Origin: Priestia aryabhattai
GTDB taxonomy: Bacteria; Bacillota; Bacilli; Bacillales; Bacillaceae_H
Length of the DNA stretch: 64,000 nt
NCBI RefSeq assembly: GCF_023715685.1
Contig: NZ_JAMBOQ010000005.1
Span: 186,001 to 250,000 of the forward strand
Direction of reading: 5' to 3'
Both the position numbers and the translations under genes were made by a program. Under the pieces are notes generated by a model that had not been told where the DNA came from, did no database searches, and saw nothing but the letters and a program-made list of their open reading frames with translations. Positions 55,591-64,000 of the stretch are shown here, piece by piece; position 1 is the stretch's first letter; each line of letters starts with the position of its first letter.

Positions 55591-56573
55591 GCAGTGAACA
55601 GCTTCCAAAAGTTGTCGTCATTGGGGGAGGAACGGGTTTACCAGTGCTGTTAAGAGGGTTGAAGGAATACCCTCTTGATCTTACAGCCATCGTAACCGTA
55701 GCAGACGACGGGGGAAGTTCTGGCCGATTGCGCGATGAACTTGAAATCCCTGCTCCTGGTGATATTCGAAATGTGCTAGTTGCTTTATCTGATGTAGAGC
55801 CGCTAGTTGAAGAGCTTTTTCAGCATCGATTTGATACAGGGAATGAGCTTACAGGCCATTCTCTGGGCAATTTGTTGCTTGCAGCTATGACGTCTATTAC
55901 TGGCGATTTTGTGCATGCTATACGAGAAATGAGCAAAGTACTAAACGTCAGAGGGAAAGTGCTTCCGGCAGCTAATCAAAGTGTTGTGCTGCATGCGGAG
56001 ATGCAAGATGGATCCATCGTAACAGGTGAATCTAAAATTCCAGAAGTCAATAAAAAAATTAATAAAGTATTTTTATCGCCTGCCGATGTGAAACCGCTTG
56101 TCGAGACAATAAAAGCTATTCGACGCGCTGATTTAATTGTATTGGGACCTGGAAGCCTTTATACAAGTATTTTGCCAAATTTACTGGTGCAAGATATTTG
56201 TAACGAGCTTTGTTCGACAAAAGCAAAGAAAGTGTACGTATGCAACGTGATGACGCAGCCGGGTGAGACATTAGGGTTTAAAGCAAGTGATCATATTAAA
56301 GCGCTTTACAATCATATGCCGTGTGCGTTTTTAGATGCGATTATCGTCAATAATGCACCTATTCCAGCACCCTTGAAAAAGAAATATCAAGTAGAGCAGG
56401 CTCAGCCTGTAGAATATGATCGTGAAGTATTGATAAAATTAGGGTTAGAAGTGATTGAAGATCAAATTATTCAGTATGACGGCAGCGTAATTAGGCATGA
56501 TACAAAAAAAGTAGCAAAGCTTGTGTATTCTATGCTGACATCGCTGCAAGGTAAAGCGAATACGGGTGTTTAA
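55587..56573 (+). CDS. glmR: Gluconeogenesis factor GlmR (YvcK)
   Basis: GlmR binds UDP-GlcNAc and stimulates glucosamine-6-phosphate synthesis; it is needed for growth on gluconeogenic carbon. The 328-residue CofD-like protein has [29 protein letters not shown] and [15 protein letters not shown]. Confidence 0.95.
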   Translation: MSSEQLPKVVVIGGGTGLPVLLRGLKEYPLDLTAIVTVADDGGSSGRLRDELEIPAPGDIRNVLVALSDVEPLVEELFQHRFDTGNELTGHSLGNLLLAAMTSITGDFVHAIREMSKVLNVRGKVLPAANQSVVLHAEMQDGSIVTGESKIPEVNKKINKVFLSPADVKPLVETIKAIRRADLIVLGPGSLYTSILPNLLVQDICNELCSTKAKKVYVCNVMTQPGETLGFKASDHIKALYNHMPCAFLDAIIVNNAPIPAPLKKKYQVEQAQPVEYDREVLIKLGLEVIEDQIIQYDGSVIRHDTKKVAKLVYSMLTSLQGKANTGV

Positions 56574-56606
56574 CACTATTTCCGTATGTAGATTGGAGGT
56601 GAAGTT

Positions 56607-57551
56607 ATGTCATTTGCATCAGAAACAAAAAAAGAGTTAACGAATTTAGAAGTCAAAGATTGCTGTGCAAAAGCAGAGCTCTCTGCATTAATTCGAATGA
56701 ATGGTTCACTTTCTTTTTCGAATAAAAAATTCACAGTTGATGTTCAAACAGAAAACGCAGCGATTGCTAGACGCATTTATGTCTTGCTTAAGAAAAATTA
56801 TGATGTGTCAGTAGAACTGCTTGTGCGTAAGAAAATGCGGTTGAAGAAAAACAATGTGTATATTGTTCGATTAGTAGAGAAAACGAGAATGCTTTTGGAA
56901 GACTTAAGAATTGTAGAAGAAGGATTCACGTTTACACATCGTATTTCACCAGAGCTAGTACAAAAGAAATGCTGTAAGCGATCCTACTTAAGAGGCGCAT
57001 TTTTAGCCGGCGGCTCTATTAATAACCCGGAGACATCATCGTACCATCTTGAAATCTTTTCATTGTATGAAGAGCATAACGAAGCTTTATGCAATTTAAT
57101 GAACGAATTTCAATTGAATAGTAAAACATTAGAGCGGAAAAAAGGCTATATTAACTATTTGAAAGAAGCTGAAAAAATTACGGAGTTTCTAAATATCATT
57201 GGAGCCCATAACGCCCTTTTGCGGTTTGAGGATGTAAGAATCGTCCGAGATATGCGAAATTCCGTTAATCGCTTAGTTAATTGTGAAACAGCTAACTTAA
57301 ATAAAACGATCGGAGCAGCTATTCGTCAAGTGGAAAACATTCGTTATATTGATGAAACAGCTGGATTAGACATCTTACCAGAAAAGCTAAGAGAAATTGC
57401 TCGTTTGCGTGTGGAATATCAAGACGTTACGTTAAAGGAGCTTGGTGAGATGGTAGCTGGAGGTCAAATTAGCAAATCGGGCATTAACCATCGTTTGCGT
57501 AAAATTGACCAAATAGCAGACAAGCTTCGCGCCGGTCAGCCAGTCACATAA
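56607..57551 (+). CDS. whiA: DNA-binding protein WhiA
   Basis: WhiA influences cell division and chromosome segregation. The 314-residue protein combines an N-terminal degenerate LAGLIDADG homing-endonuclease-like fold ([19 protein letters not shown]) with a C-terminal helix-turn-helix ([20 protein letters not shown]). Start after TTGGAGGTG. Confidence 0.96.
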   Translation: MSFASETKKELTNLEVKDCCAKAELSALIRMNGSLSFSNKKFTVDVQTENAAIARRIYVLLKKNYDVSVELLVRKKMRLKKNNVYIVRLVEKTRMLLEDLRIVEEGFTFTHRISPELVQKKCCKRSYLRGAFLAGGSINNPETSSYHLEIFSLYEEHNEALCNLMNEFQLNSKTLERKKGYINYLKEAEKITEFLNIIGAHNALLRFEDVRIVRDMRNSVNRLVNCETANLNKTIGAAIRQVENIRYIDETAGLDILPEKLREIARLRVEYQDVTLKELGEMVAGGQISKSGINHRLRKIDQIADKLRAGQPVT

Positions 57552-57579
57552 GGGGAATTGCAAGGGGGAGGATTTTATC

Positions 57580-57834
57580 ATGGAAAAACAAGTAGAAGTA
57601 AAATTAAAAACGGGATTACAAGCTCGTGTTGCGGCACTATTTGTGCAAGAAGCAACTCGCTTTACATCTGATGTGTACTTGAAGAAAGATGAGAAAGTAG
57701 TCAACGCTAAAAGTATCATGGGGTTAATGAGCTTAGCGATTAATAATGGTTCTCTTATTACGCTCATTGTTGAAGGGGTAGATGAAAAAGAAGCAATGGA
57801 TGCGTTAGCAGCTTACGTAGAGAACGATGCATAA
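57580..57834 (+). CDS. crh: HPr-like protein Crh
   Basis: Crh is an HPr paralogue that cannot take part in sugar phosphotransfer but, once serine-phosphorylated by HprK, acts as CcpA cofactor. The 84-residue protein has Gln14 (KTGLQARVAA) where HPr has the catalytic His15 and retains the kinase target Ser45 in NAKSIMGLMSLAI. Together with hprK and ppaX it places catabolite control genes in this window. Confidence 0.95.
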   Translation: MEKQVEVKLKTGLQARVAALFVQEATRFTSDVYLKKDEKVVNAKSIMGLMSLAINNGSLITLIVEGVDEKEAMDALAAYVENDA

Positions 57835-57867
57835 AAAAGCCTTTCCCACAATGGGAAAGGCTTTTTT
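57833..57867. terminator. Bidirectional terminator between crh and clpP
   Basis: Perfect 16-base arms (57833-57848 and 57852-57867, AAAAAAGCCTTTCCCA and complement). Confidence 0.92.
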
Positions 57868-57868
57868 C

Positions 57869-58456
57869 TTATTTAGAGTCGTTTTCTAATACTTTGTCAA
57901 TTAGGCCGTATTCTAAAGCGCGTTCAGCAGTCATGAAATTATCACGATCTGTATCACGTTGTAGCACTTCTAACGGTTGACCTGTACGCTCAGCTAAAAT
58001 TGAATTTAGTTTTTCGCGTAAGAATAGAATACGTTTTGCCGCAATTTCGATTTCAGTAGCTTGTCCTTGAGCACCACCAAGAGGTTGATGAATCATTACT
58101 TCGCTGTTTGGAAGAGCAAAACGTTTGCCCTTTTCACCAGCAGCCAGTAAGAAAGCACCCATTGATGCAGCCATACCGATACAAATTGTAGAGACTTTTG
58201 GCTTAATGAATTGCATCGTATCGTAGATAGCCATTCCAGCTGTAATAGAGCCACCTGGACTGTTGATATAAAGTGAGATATCTTTTTCTGGGTCTTCAGC
58301 AGCTAAGAATAGAAGCTGAGAAACGATTGAGTTAGCTACATTATCGTCAATAGCACTACCTAAAATAATAATGCGGTCTTTTAATAAACGTGAATAAATG
58401 TCATAAGCACGTTCACCACGGTTTGTTTGTTCAATAACTGTAGGAATTAAGTTCAT
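57869..58456 (-). CDS. clpP: ATP-dependent Clp protease proteolytic subunit ClpP
   Basis: ClpP forms the 14-subunit proteolytic chamber used with ClpC, ClpX and ClpE. The 195-residue protein has the complete triad: Ser98 in GMAASMGAF, His123 in MIHQPLGG and Asp172 in RDTDRDNF, plus the N-terminal [10 protein letters not shown]. It is preceded by AAGGAGG and by a CtsR-controlled promoter. Confidence 0.98.
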   Translation of the reverse strand: MNLIPTVIEQTNRGERAYDIYSRLLKDRIIILGSAIDDNVANSIVSQLLFLAAEDPEKDISLYINSPGGSITAGMAIYDTMQFIKPKVSTICIGMAASMGAFLLAAGEKGKRFALPNSEVMIHQPLGGAQGQATEIEIAAKRILFLREKLNSILAERTGQPLEVLQRDTDRDNFMTAERALEYGLIDKVLENDSK

Positions 58457-58496
58457 ATTAAATTCCTCCTTAACAAGAATAATTTGTTATGTACCT

Positions 58497-58526
58497 ATAA
58501 TACACGTATGGTCAATAAAGGTCAAA
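58497..58526 (-). promoter_or_regulatory. clpP sigma-A promoter with CtsR operator
   Basis: On the minus strand TTGACC (58520-58525), 17 bases, TATTAT (58497-58502). The plus strand reads GGTCAAT-AAA-GGTCAAA (58510-58526), the heptad direct repeat of CtsR, differing from consensus at one base and overlapping the -35 box, so CtsR should block the promoter until heat or protein stress. Confidence 0.85.
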
Positions 58527-58629
58527 CAAAAGAACCTCTACTACACATATTCGCTTAAAAGACTATGTATTCCTCTTTGACATTATTAAAATTTTTCCCC
58601 CTTCTAAAAAAAATAAACGTAGTATTCTA
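58527..58629. other. Intergenic stretch between clpP promoter and tRNA-Arg promoter
   Basis: AT-rich; no gene or further site recognised. Confidence 0.4.
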
Positions 58630-58658
58630 TTGAAAAGAGAAGTTTTCTCTCCTATAAT
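58630..58658 (+). promoter_or_regulatory. Promoter of tRNA-Arg
   Basis: TTGAAA (58630-58635), 17 bases, perfect TATAAT (58653-58658), 18 bases before the tRNA 5' end. Confidence 0.8.
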
Positions 58659-58676
58659 GGAAGTTGTGACAAATAT

Positions 58677-58748
58677 GCCCTCGTAGTGTAGTGGATAGCA
58701 CAAGAGATTCCGGTTCTCTTAGGGTGGGTTCGAATCCTGTCGAGGGCG
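58677..58748 (+). tRNA. tRNA-Arg (anticodon CCG)
   Basis: The cloverleaf can be drawn: acceptor GCCCTCG pairs with CGAGGGC, D-arm around GTAGTGGATAGCAC, anticodon stem AGAGA/TCTCT with loop TTCCGGT (anticodon CCG, reading CGG), and T-arm containing GGTTCGAATCC. Discriminator is G. The 3' CCA is not encoded. It decodes a rare arginine codon in this AT-rich genome. Confidence 0.93.
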
Positions 58749-58752
58749 TCTT

Positions 58753-58786
58753 AAAACGTTGCGGATTACGCAACGTTTTTTATTTT
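58753..58786 (+). terminator. Terminator after tRNA-Arg
   Basis: AAAACGTTGCG-GATTA-CGCAACGTTTT followed by T-rich sequence. Confidence 0.88.
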
Positions 58787-58949
58787 GAGTAAAAAGGCTC
58801 ATCTTCTAAAAGAATAATATTTATTTTTCTCCTGTACCCCTTTATACGCGCAAGAAAGAAAGAAATTAATTCCATTGTACCGGTTGCGGAATTTGTCAGA
58901 ATACTATAAAACAGTATATAAGGAAAAGAAACACGGAGGAGGAATAAAT
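58787..58949 (+). other. Upstream region of the 58950 lipoprotein gene
   Basis: Contains a TATAAA near 58906 with poor -35 candidates; otherwise nothing recognised. Confidence 0.3.
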
Positions 58950-59624
58950 ATGAAATATATAAACAAACTTTTCATTGTCAGTGCATCGGTAGCGCTATTG
59001 CTATCTGCATGCGGGACGAACGAAGATGTTGCTCAGCCGAAGTCTAATGATCAAGCAGAAAATGTTCAGCAGGATACGGCTTCTAAATCTGATCAAGCAT
59101 CAGGCGCTGCAAAAGAAGAGACGAAAAAAGATGCTGATTCTTCCGAGGCCTCGACTAAACCTTCAGGAAGTCAGTCATCAACTAGCGAAACAGCGGAAGA
59201 TGGACAGTCAACGCCTTCTTCAGAAACAGAACCAACAAAAAGCCCAGAACAAGACTATTCTATCCAAGTAATGGACGGCTATGAACTAACGGGTGAAGAA
59301 CCAGGAAAAGATGCATTAGTATTAACTTCAGATGATTCTCAATTTATGCGTATTGAAATGCTTTCACCAGAAACATCGATGGACGACGCTGCTCAATCTG
59401 TTAAACAAACGGCAACAGCAGTTAATAAAAATGCATCAGAGAAAAAAATTCTTGAAGAGGATGGAATCTTCAAAGATTCTGTTTGGTATGAAGCCACATC
59501 TGGCGATCATACGGTAAACTCTGTGTTAGTTAAAGGAAAGAAACCAATGAAGCTAACCATTTTTACGAAAAATGACGAAGAAAACTTAGACAAGTTTATG
59601 CAAATGGCACAAACCATTCAATAA
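58950..59624 (+). CDS. Lipoprotein of unknown function
   Basis: A 224-residue predicted lipoprotein: basic start (MKYINK), hydrophobic core and lipobox LLLSAC, then a low-complexity Ser/Thr/Glu/Gln/Lys linker (about residues 25-110) that would span the cell wall, and a compact C-terminal domain (about 110-224) beginning YSIQVMDGYELTGEEPGKD. I recognise no family. The C-terminal segment with VWYEATSGDHTVNSVLVKG looks like a beta-rich substrate-free domain. The start at ATG 58950 has GGAGGAGG; upstream in-frame codons back to 58875 have no ribosome-binding site. Confidence 0.75.
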   Translation: MKYINKLFIVSASVALLLSACGTNEDVAQPKSNDQAENVQQDTASKSDQASGAAKEETKKDADSSEASTKPSGSQSSTSETAEDGQSTPSSETEPTKSPEQDYSIQVMDGYELTGEEPGKDALVLTSDDSQFMRIEMLSPETSMDDAAQSVKQTATAVNKNASEKKILEEDGIFKDSVWYEATSGDHTVNSVLVKGKKPMKLTIFTKNDEENLDKFMQMAQTIQ

Positions 59625-59662
59625 GCAATTCTTCTATTATTATTATACAAATGCAGAAAATT

Positions 59663-59689
59663 CGACATGACTAAGAAAAAGTCATGTCG
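59663..59689 (+). terminator. Hairpin after the lipoprotein gene, possible terminator
   Basis: CGACATGACT-N7-AGTCATGTCG, perfect 10-base stem; the following tail is only moderately T-rich. Confidence 0.5.
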
Positions 59690-59866
59690 GATTATTACTC
59701 GTATCATGTAGTTGGTGCGAATTATAATGAAAAGTTATAAAGGTGTATAGCTCTATTACTTTTTTGATGGTTAGTAATTAAAAATAGGATGAACCGCTTC
59801 GTTAACAAAGGTTGACGGAGATTTTTTGATGAAAAAATTACATATAAAAAATAGTTACATGCTCTT

Positions 59867-59880
59867 TGAAAGCGTTTTTA
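59867..59880 (+). promoter_or_regulatory. CcpA cre site upstream of sigL
   Basis: TGAAAGCGTTTTTA matches the cre consensus TGWAANCGNTNWCA at 13 of 14 positions. It lies about 35 bases before the sigL start, where it would overlap or follow the promoter. CcpA repression of sigL is known in B. subtilis. Confidence 0.72.
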
Positions 59881-59912
59881 TAGTAAAATAGATGAAGGGG
59901 AGGGGAGAAATA

Positions 59913-61223
59913 ATGGAGATTGGATTATTTCAGCAGCAGTCGTTAAAGTTGACGATGTCAAAAGAATTATCACAAGCTATTTCTCTTTTACAATATTCAT
60001 CGATGGATATTGTAGCGTTTTTACATGAGCAGGCGCTTCAAAATCCGCTTATAGATTTTTCAGAGCTGCCCGTCTATACATCTCACAATCAAAAAAATCA
60101 TGCAACTTCTGATTCAACAGATTATATGAGTAGTATACCAGCTCCTAAAGAAACGCTGCACGAACATTTAATAAATCAAGCCGCATTATTAAAATTAGAT
60201 GAATGTGAGCAGGCAGCCGTTGAGTTTGTTATTCATAGTCTGGACGATGCTGGCTATTTGCACGATGAGTTAATCATACTTGCTAACCAGCTTGGTCAAG
60301 GTCAAGAGCAGGTTGAAAAGGCTCTTCAACTTGTGCAGCAGATGGACCCTGCAGGAGTAGGGGCGAGAAGTTTACAAGAGTGTTTAATGCTTCAATTAAA
60401 AAGAAGTAATCAATGGACGGAAAAAATAGAGCAAATTTTGACACATCACTTTGAAGAATTTGCCTATAAAAAATGGATGAAAATTTCAAAGTTATGTCAA
60501 ATCTCACTTGAAGCTCTTCAACAATTACATGAACAGATTAAGAAATTAAATCCTCGTCCTGGATCATTTTATATGAAGTCCAATGAACGATTCATTGTAC
60601 CGGATTTTATTGTGAAAATTGAAGATGGAAATGTCGTTGCTTATGCAAATGAGGATTTGGAACCTCGTCTTTCAGTGAATGAACAATACAAACTACAGCT
60701 GAAAAATAGGCAGAACCAAGAGATGTTCTCTTATTTGCAAGAGAAATACCGTGAGTTTCAATGGATTATGAAAAGTTTACACACACGCAAAGACACATTA
60801 AACGCATTAATGAATACCTTACTCGTTGAACAAGAAGCATTTTTTAAAAAGGGTCCTTCGTATTTGAAGCCGTTAACAATGAAGGAAGTAGCAGAACAAA
60901 CGTCTGTGCATGAATCAACGATTAGCCGTGCTACTCGGCACAAATATATCCAAACGCCCTTTGGCACCTTTTCAATGAAATCTTTTTTCTCAACTAGTAT
61001 TCAACTCGGCAACAACGAAGCGACCTCTACAACTCACGTAAAAGAACTGCTTAAAAAGCTAGTATCAGAAGAAAACAAACAGCGCCCGCTTTCAGATCAG
61101 CAGTTAGCTAACGTCTTGCAAAGCAATTACAACGTTAATATTTCAAGACGAACGGTAGCCAAATATCGAGATCAATTAAACGTTCTGCCATCCAGTCAAC
61201 GAAAACTTTTTGTCACGCAGTAA
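59913..61223 (+). CDS. sigL: RNA polymerase sigma-54 factor SigL (RpoN)
   Basis: SigL directs transcription from -24/-12 promoters, in Bacillus mainly amino acid and acetoin catabolism. The 436-residue protein has the glutamine/leucine-rich region I (LFQQQSLKLTMSKELSQAIS), the core-binding region, a helix-turn-helix (TMKEVAEQTSVHESTISRAT) and the RpoN box (SRRTVAKYRDQLNVL) near the C-terminus. Start at ATG 59913 after GGGGAGGGGAG. A candidate target, gabP, is in this window, while the nearby activator-like protein at 32254 has lost its sigma-54-contacting loop. Confidence 0.96.
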   Translation: MEIGLFQQQSLKLTMSKELSQAISLLQYSSMDIVAFLHEQALQNPLIDFSELPVYTSHNQKNHATSDSTDYMSSIPAPKETLHEHLINQAALLKLDECEQAAVEFVIHSLDDAGYLHDELIILANQLGQGQEQVEKALQLVQQMDPAGVGARSLQECLMLQLKRSNQWTEKIEQILTHHFEEFAYKKWMKISKLCQISLEALQQLHEQIKKLNPRPGSFYMKSNERFIVPDFIVKIEDGNVVAYANEDLEPRLSVNEQYKLQLKNRQNQEMFSYLQEKYREFQWIMKSLHTRKDTLNALMNTLLVEQEAFFKKGPSYLKPLTMKEVAEQTSVHESTISRATRHKYIQTPFGTFSMKSFFSTSIQLGNNEATSTTHVKELLKKLVSEENKQRPLSDQQLANVLQSNYNVNISRRTVAKYRDQLNVLPSSQRKLFVTQ

Positions 61224-61235
61224 AGGAGTGGGGAT

Positions 61236-61484
61236 GTGGAAGTCGTACTATATACCAAAAATGGTTGTCACTTATGCGATGATGCAAAGGAGCTGCTTGT
61301 AGATATACAGTCTGAGTTTTCCTTTCAGCTTATTGAACGAGATATTTACAAAAACGATGAGTGGTTGGAAAAGTATCACCTTGCGATTCCTGTAGTAGAA
61401 ATGGATGGAGAAGAAGTGGAATATGGAAAAATAACCGGTATTCCATTAAGAAAACGCTTACTTTTAAAAATAGGCAACACATGA
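61236..61484 (+). CDS. Glutaredoxin-like thioredoxin-fold protein
   Basis: An 82-residue thioredoxin-fold protein with redox motif CHLC (YTKNGCHLCDDAKELL) and the cis-proline region AIPVVEMDG. Members of this group are found before cggR-gapA in several Bacillaceae; substrate unknown. GTG start, 12 bases after sigL, with AAAGGAGTG. Confidence 0.82.
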   Translation: MEVVLYTKNGCHLCDDAKELLVDIQSEFSFQLIERDIYKNDEWLEKYHLAIPVVEMDGEEVEYGKITGIPLRKRLLLKIGNT

Positions 61485-61551
61485 GTTGAATAAAGGATTC
61501 ACTCCTGTTAGAATAGATTTTGTAGCAGGGTGAATTTTTTTTGCGCAAGGT

Positions 61552-61586
61552 GGGACATAATATGTCTATATGGGACAAAACGTGTC
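61552..61586 (+). promoter_or_regulatory. Double CggR operator
   Basis: Two tandem copies of GGGAC-N6-TGTC (61552-61566 and 61572-61586) separated by 5 bases, the arrangement bound by two CggR dimers in B. subtilis. Fructose-1,6-bisphosphate is the known inducer there. Confidence 0.9.
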
Positions 61587-61617
61587 CAGCAAGTTTATGC
61601 CTTAAGGGGATTTTAAC

Positions 61618-63700
<2,083 letters not shown>

Positions 63701-63807
63701 GAATAACTTAAAATTCGCTTCTATATTTATTCAATAAGACAGAAATCGTCTAGACTTTCCTTTTTTATTGGATATCTGAAAATAGAACGACTATAATAAG
63801 ACTTGCT

Positions 63808-63838
63808 AAGGAAGAGAGGGGCATACCCCCTCTTCCTT
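63808..63838 (+). repeat. Hairpin downstream of gapA
   Basis: AAGGAAGAG-A-GGGG pairs with CCCC-C-TCTTCCTT around CATA, with one bulge. It lacks a T-run, so it is more likely a stability or processing element than a strong terminator. The rest of 63701-64000 shows no gene. Confidence 0.55.
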
Positions 63839-63993
63839 GATTTATGTATTGGCTTCTACATGAAAAAGTGTCATAAGCAGCTAACTGGAGTTTCACTTTA
63901 TATAGAAAGGCGCCAATATATAAAATGAAATGTACATTGGTTTGTGGATTGATGATTACATAGAAGCCTACTTGCTTAGTACCATAAATACTT

Positions 63994-64000
63994 AAGGAGG
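63994..64000 (+). promoter_or_regulatory. Shine-Dalgarno sequence of the next gene (probably pgk)
   Basis: The window ends on AAGGAGG, a full ribosome-binding site with no start codon inside the window. pgk follows gapA in Bacillus, so it is the expected gene. Confidence 0.6.

Overview
This window reads as a chromosomal segment of a low-GC, endospore-forming Bacillaceae, most likely Priestia (Bacillus) megaterium or a close relative. The basis is gene order and protein resemblance recalled from Bacillus subtilis: flgK-flgL-fliW-csrA, fliD-fliS-fliT-hpf-secA-prfB, cccB-ftsE-ftsX-ctpB-minJ-csbA-uvrB-uvrA, yvlBCD-hprK-lgt-ppaX-yvoF-hisZGDBHAFI-yvcD-trxB-yvcI-rapZ-glmR-whiA-crh, clpP, tRNA-Arg, sigL, cggR-gapA. 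No database search was run. Almost all of it is core chromosome. I see no phage, insertion sequence, CRISPR array or rRNA.

Layout. 1-3080: end of a flagellar hook-junction operon (flgK, cut by the window edge, then flgL, fliW, csrA). 3307-11444: a metabolic block inside the flagellar region, holding a choline-to-glycine-betaine module (gbsR, gbsA-gbsB and a divergent sodium:solute-symporter-family protein strikingly like the animal choline transporter CHT1), a GABA-permease-like gene with a sigma-54 promoter, and an anchored protein of unknown role. The flagellin gene hag, which I would expect between csrA and fliD, is absent here. 11647-14208: fliDST. 14398-19368: hpf, a GNAT acetyltransferase pseudogene, secA, and prfB with its programmed frameshift. 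19646-22430: phoD-tatA-tatC behind PHO-box-like repeats. 22555-29358: cccB, ftsEX, an M23 hydrolase, ctpB, minJ, csbA. 29672-33915: proline catabolism genes facing a regulator that looks like a sigma-54 activator but has lost the residues needed for that job. 34251-39113: uvrBA with a LexA box. 39202-41247: small envelope genes. 41439-44456: hprK-lgt-ppaX-yvoF. 44640-51144: an eight-gene histidine operon. 51326-57834: yvcD, trxB, a Nudix gene, rapZ-glmR-whiA-crh. 57869-58748: clpP under a CtsR box, then tRNA-Arg(CCG). 58950-64000: an unknown lipoprotein, sigL with a cre site, a thioredoxin-fold protein, cggR with a double operator, gapA, and the Shine-Dalgarno sequence of a following gene (probably pgk).

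How the parts work together. Several genes belong to carbon catabolite control: HPr kinase (hprK), its accompanying pyrophosphatase (ppaX), Crh, a cre on sigL, and CggR control of gapA. SigL encoded here is the likely reader of the gabP promoter. GbsR, GbsA, GbsB and the CHT-like transporter form a plausible choline uptake and oxidation unit for osmoprotection. FtsEX lies next to an extracellular coiled-coil M23 hydrolase that it may control.

Most noteworthy observations: (1) the CHT1-like transporter beside gbsAB, which keeps the aromatic residues I recall as the choline box of CHT1 but has alanines where this family normally carries the Ser/Thr pair of sodium site 2; (2) the sigma-54-activator-like regulator beside the proline genes with no GAFTGA loop and no arginine fingers; (3) a 14-base element shared exactly by the gbsR and gbsA leaders; (4) hairpins without U-tracts between tatA and tatC and between secA and prfB.
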